A stretch of DNA of 20,543 nucleotides, from contig BMAT01012378.1 of the NCBI GenBank assembly GCA_019649035.1, forward strand, positions 1 through 20,543. Direction: 5' to 3'. Shown here one piece after another: positions 16,950 through 20,543 of the stretch. Each line of letters opens with the position of its first letter. Position 1 is the first letter of the stretch. The notes under the pieces are model-generated. The model worked only from the letters and a program-made list of their open reading frames with translations, ran no database searches and was not told the origin of the DNA. This stretch comes from Elysia marginata. Taxonomy: Eukaryota > Mollusca > Gastropoda > Plakobranchidae. Both the position numbers and the translations under genes were made by a program.

Positions 16950-19794
16950 AGTAAAATGATTGTGATCTCATGAAACAAGTGAATTTTCAATGTGTAGTTT
17001 TAGTTTCTAACTTTCATTTCCTGAAAGGGTTGGATAAATAAGAGCATGCAAGTATTTTATTTTTCTTTATTTCGAAACCCTGCCTACTCTAAAAGTTCAC
17101 TCATTTCAAATTTCAAAGCGAATTTTCTCAATTTAGGAATTTACAATCTCGTAATCTTACAAAACGTCATAGATTCATTTAAAAAGATGTTAAAAAATTA
17201 AAGTCCCTAGAAAACATAAAGAAATCTAAATAATTTATGTCAAAAAGTCAAAGGTTGAAATATCCGACTTTTCCATTGATTTTCCTCAACCACCACAACC
17301 TGCCGATGTTTTGATATACTTGCATGCATTACAAAGCAGTCTCAAACTAACACGCAACATACACCACACATGGATCTAGTTGTCCCAGCTCTGCAGACCA
17401 AAAGTGCCGCCATCTGCTGTTACTTGAATCTAATTTCACATTTTGGTAACTCGATGCTCACCTTACTTTTTAGTTTAATTTCATTCTCCAGCCCTTTGGC
17501 GGTGTAAAGTTTCCAATTGGCTGAGAATCGATTTTTAAGCACGCGTACATCAGGGTCCACGGTGCACTGTGGCGAACATTCCTGAATTAGTTTTCAAAAA
17601 TTTTCTCACTAGCCATCAGAAATTTGTCCTAGAGTCAGCCTTTTCTAAATTGAAACTCACGGAAAATGTTTTCTTTAGATTCGGCCAGAAGGTCTCTTTT
17701 AACCTTGTGAAAATCTCAAACTCGTTAACAAAATATAGTGTAACAAAAATTAAAAACGAAACGAAACAAAAGAAAAAAAACCATTGGTGACGTGTTTTTA
17801 CGAAATGAGTTTAATGAGGAATTTTTAGATTTTCAGAGAGATTACAGAGATGGTCATTGAAAAGGTTATCAAAAGCTTTCGAAGATGGCCAATTGATTTT
17901 GTCGTGTTTGTTAAACCCTGAGGTAGTGCATCTGAAAATAAGGGATAAGTGAGACTTTTTTCTCTCTTTTTTTTTAGAGGGGGGTGGATGTCATAGATTT
18001 TTTACTATGCAAGATTAAATTGCAACTAATCACTCGTTTTCCCAAAGATTACGTAAAAAAGAATTACATATTGTATCATAAAATTTAGCCAAATTTTACT
18101 ATATGTAATAGTTAATAAAGAGAATGTTTAATTTTATCAGACTATCACTTCAAGTCGACACATTTTGTTGATGCTACACAATAATAGTACTCCTCCTTAT
18201 TTAAGCTTTATAGGTTGTTTTTTTTCAGAACGATGCGTAAAAAATCACCATTCCGTGCTGTAGTTTATCCAGTCTTTATTGAGTCTTGTTATAACGCAGA
18301 CAACACTGCCTGCCCTCAAACTCCCAATAAACGTGTTACTGATAGTATTTTCAGTCAGTTCTTCAGCCAATAATTAGGTTCTTATTTGTGTTATTTGCTA
18401 TTATAACGTTTTTGCAGGGTGAAGACTGGAAACAGATTAAAAAGTGTTAAGGTTATTTTTCGTTTTAGAAACGTCTTACAATAATAGTCTTTGAAGTTCC
18501 GTGATATGCCTGCCATCATAAATAGGCAAAGATTGATCTTTGGAAGGACTAGCATCCTACAGTAAACGCTGGGATAGTTATCCACGCTCCACCAATGCAC
18601 TCGAAAGTATGGGGTGAAAGCCACTTGGTCGTCCAAATTTATGCTTTTCCTATTGAGAAAATTGCTGTCGAACGATGCCGTAATATAGATCTAGAGGTAA
18701 TTACAATTGTAAAAGAGAAACGAACGAAGGGGTCCAATTTCGTCATAGGACAAGTTTAGTGAGTTTTAAATTGATAAAATAAATTTAGTTTGCATGTGTT
18801 GCTGGCGAGGGTGATAGTGGCGAAAGTACGAGTACTTTTGCTCACGAAGGACACCGAGATATTATCGCAATTCACGTGAGTTTTGTAGCCCTTTTTATCT
18901 TAAAGTTTCAGGACTTGTTTGGAATTTTAAAAATGTAGCATTTTGAGCCACATTCGTGTTCACAGGAATAGTAGTAGCAAACAAACACCTACCTATTTGA
19001 CATAGAAGACTAGGTAATAAATAGCTCTTAGTAGGTATTCTTCAATTGTGTTACGAGCATGTCACTTGCCAAACAGTATTCTTGAGGTTTGTTGAAGGAA
19101 ATTTGATTTAATTCATGCCGTAAAAACAATTGGTTTTTTTAAGTGCACATATATTTTTTGACTCTGTGGGAGAAATTAAACTCATTTAAATGTACTCTCA
19201 GCAAATTTTTTATTACTTTAATGACAGTAGTAAAGCTATAAATAGTTCTTTTTTCGGTGTTTGTAGATTCGATCAAATTTATGTTTCGAATGGATTTTGA
19301 ATCTTGCTCGCTAAGTCGGGTCAAGGTCTGTATGATGAAATAGAAACTATTTCCCCTGCATATTAAAATATTCACAAGCTGACTGTGCCATGACGTCGTG
19401 TGTCGGTGCTGTGTATCAACGTTAAAAAACGGCAAAAAAATAATACGGTAATTTAAAACATCTAATATGGATTAATATTAAGAGTGCCGGCATTGTTTGT
19501 ACTTTTTTCAAGGTACATAAGTTATATTTTTTGCGCTTGAAAAAGATGCAAAGATTTGCGAGATTTCTACTCTAGATCTAAATCGACTATGTATATTTAC
19601 ATTCAGTTAAGTTGATGTGATTAGTCAATTTCTTTAGTAATTAAAATGTTTCTGTGTGTGTTATAATAATTATAAAGACTTGCAACGAACTTGATTTTTC
19701 ACCTAAGTCGATCTGTTTGGTTATGTCCCCTGGAGATCAACCTAAATAGAGTTGACTGTAATGGGAATGAGATAAAAGTGCAAATTATCGTCCC
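16950..19794. other. About 2.8 kb without a recognised gene
   Basis: The stretch is AT-rich with scattered short open frames, none carrying family motifs. Two spots look mildly exon-like. One is a 46-codon + frame after a tttttttcag acceptor at 18212-18230. The other is a + frame ending at a perfect cac|gtgagt donor near 18875. Neither has a partner exon I can join. A CCAAT-type motif occurs near 17512-17520. I make no gene call. Confidence 0.5.
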
Positions 19795-20080
19795 TGTTGG
19801 TAGCGGTTGGCTCGTCGAACTTGTGATCTGGCGGTTGTGGGTTCGATTCCCAACCACGACTCATGTTCTAATTGCCTAAGGAAAGCAATTTATCCACACT
19901 TTTCTCAGCCCACCCATCTGTAAAATGGATACCTAGCTAAAGGCAGTGCTTCAAATTTGTGGAATGCAAATATATTTGAGCGTCTAACAGACAGCCCTAC
20001 TGCAGTGCTCTAAAATATGAGTTGAATTTGCTTTGGTGGGGGTATAGGCCTGCTGTAGATTTAAAGAAGACTATAACCAT
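19795..20080 (+). mobile_element. tRNA-derived SINE, copy 2
   Basis: This is the same family as 2861-3160. It has the ACTTGTGATCTGG segment, a perfect B box GGTTCGATTCC (19840-19850), CTGTAAAATGGATACCT, GACAGCCCTA, ATGAGTTGAATTTGCTTTGG and the terminal GAAGACTATAACCAT. The A-box region is rearranged, and a ~25-bp segment around the GCCTTCGGCAGTGG of copy 1 is missing. The sequences differ at many positions, so the copies are not recent. Confidence 0.87.
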
Positions 20081-20097
20081 GTTATAATGTTATTAAA

Positions 20098-20505
20098 AAT
20101 ATCGTGTTGTACATTTTTCATTCTTTGAAGGCATAGAAAATGTATTCAAAACATAGATCGTATAATAAGCACAAATTCTTCAAGTTCTTTTACAAAAAAA
20201 AAATTATGTGGATCAGTAAGGAAGACAAAGACTTCGAAGCTTTTCTAGTTTGCTAAATTTATCAAACATTGAATAAAAACGTAGTTAGGCTAAATTTGGG
20301 GACTTTTTTAAGTTGTCATTTTCATCACATTGAACTCGTTTAGTGTGAGCTTATGGTTTTAGCGTCTGTTGGCCTGAATGTTTAAATAATGTATAATGTA
20401 AACTCAACCATTTTAGTTTCAATCTAGATTGTATAGGAAGTAGTGTAATATATTATGCTTTTAACCAAACTATTTGGTTAGATTATTAACCACTGCTATC
20501 CTCCC
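20098..20505. other. No gene recognised
   Basis: This is AT-rich flank between the SINE and the terminal microsatellite. No coding block or repeat is visible. Confidence 0.5.
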
Positions 20506-20508
20506 CCG

Positions 20509-20509
<1 letters not shown>

Positions 20510-20543
<34 letters not shown>
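20510..20543. repeat. (CT)n microsatellite, cut by the window edge
   Basis: About 17 CT units run to the last base, preceded by a C-rich cctcccccgccc. The true length is unknown. Confidence 0.95.

Noticed and set aside
17569-17790. 73-codon + strand frame
   Set aside because: It is AT-driven (Lys/Phe/Asn-rich), begins at a non-ATG codon and has no motif or splice context.
19800-19862. Possible genuine tRNA gene (perfect B box)
   Set aside because: The acceptor stem and A box are not tRNA-like, and the sequence continues into a 300-bp body shared with 2861-3160, so it is a SINE head.
1560-20430. Frequent CTAGAT/ATCTAG motifs across the window
   Set aside because: A rough expectation from the base composition gives a similar count, so no enrichment can be claimed.

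Overview
The window is animal nuclear DNA, AT-rich and intron-containing. It is full of microsatellites and decayed retroelements, with no bacterial or viral gene organisation. A tRNA-derived SINE family, a CR1/L2-type LINE, two Penelope-like elements and long simple repeats fit an invertebrate, most likely a lophotrochozoan such as a gastropod mollusc. The exact taxon is an inference I cannot confirm.

The only host gene I can support is the 5' half of TELO2 (Tel2, of the TTT complex that matures PIK-related kinases), on the minus strand between 8131 and the left edge. Seven coding exons join with matching phases: 8120-7756, 7402-7193, 6579-6425, 3545-3398, 2360-2255, 1347-1279 and 712-571. 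Together they encode about 398 residues that align collinearly with the N-terminal half of vertebrate TELO2. Every junction has a GT donor and an AG acceptor. The C-terminal half lies beyond base 1. An acceptor 11 nt before the ATG suggests a separate non-coding first exon near 8334.

The TELO2 introns carry mobile DNA. Intron 7 holds a 170-bp MITE with TA duplications. Intron 4 holds a tRNA-derived SINE. Intron 3 (2.9 kb) holds a decayed GIY-YIG Penelope-like element into which the 3' end of a CR1/Rex1-type LINE has inserted in the opposite orientation, breaking it right after the YIG motif.

Upstream of TELO2 (about 8.4-20.5 kb) I see only repeats. A second, different Penelope-like remnant (8937-10702) has inverted terminal repeats of about 90 bp and sits inside a TAG microsatellite. 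Then come GTT/CTT, CT and AAT microsatellites. A 5'-truncated L2/CR1-type LINE (about 13404-15000, minus) has a nearly intact reverse transcriptase domain with three nonsense codons. A SINE at 16272-16519 shares its 3' tail with that LINE. A TCTG/CT microsatellite, a second copy of the intron-4 SINE (19795-20080) and a terminal CT repeat follow. The stretches 10.9-11.9, 12.4-13.4, 15.0-16.3 and 16.7-19.8 kb show no recognisable gene.

I found no novel multi-gene system. The most informative points are the reconstructed TELO2 exons, the nested insertion, the inverted-repeat Penelope remnant with hammerhead-like motifs, and the LINE/SINE tail sharing.
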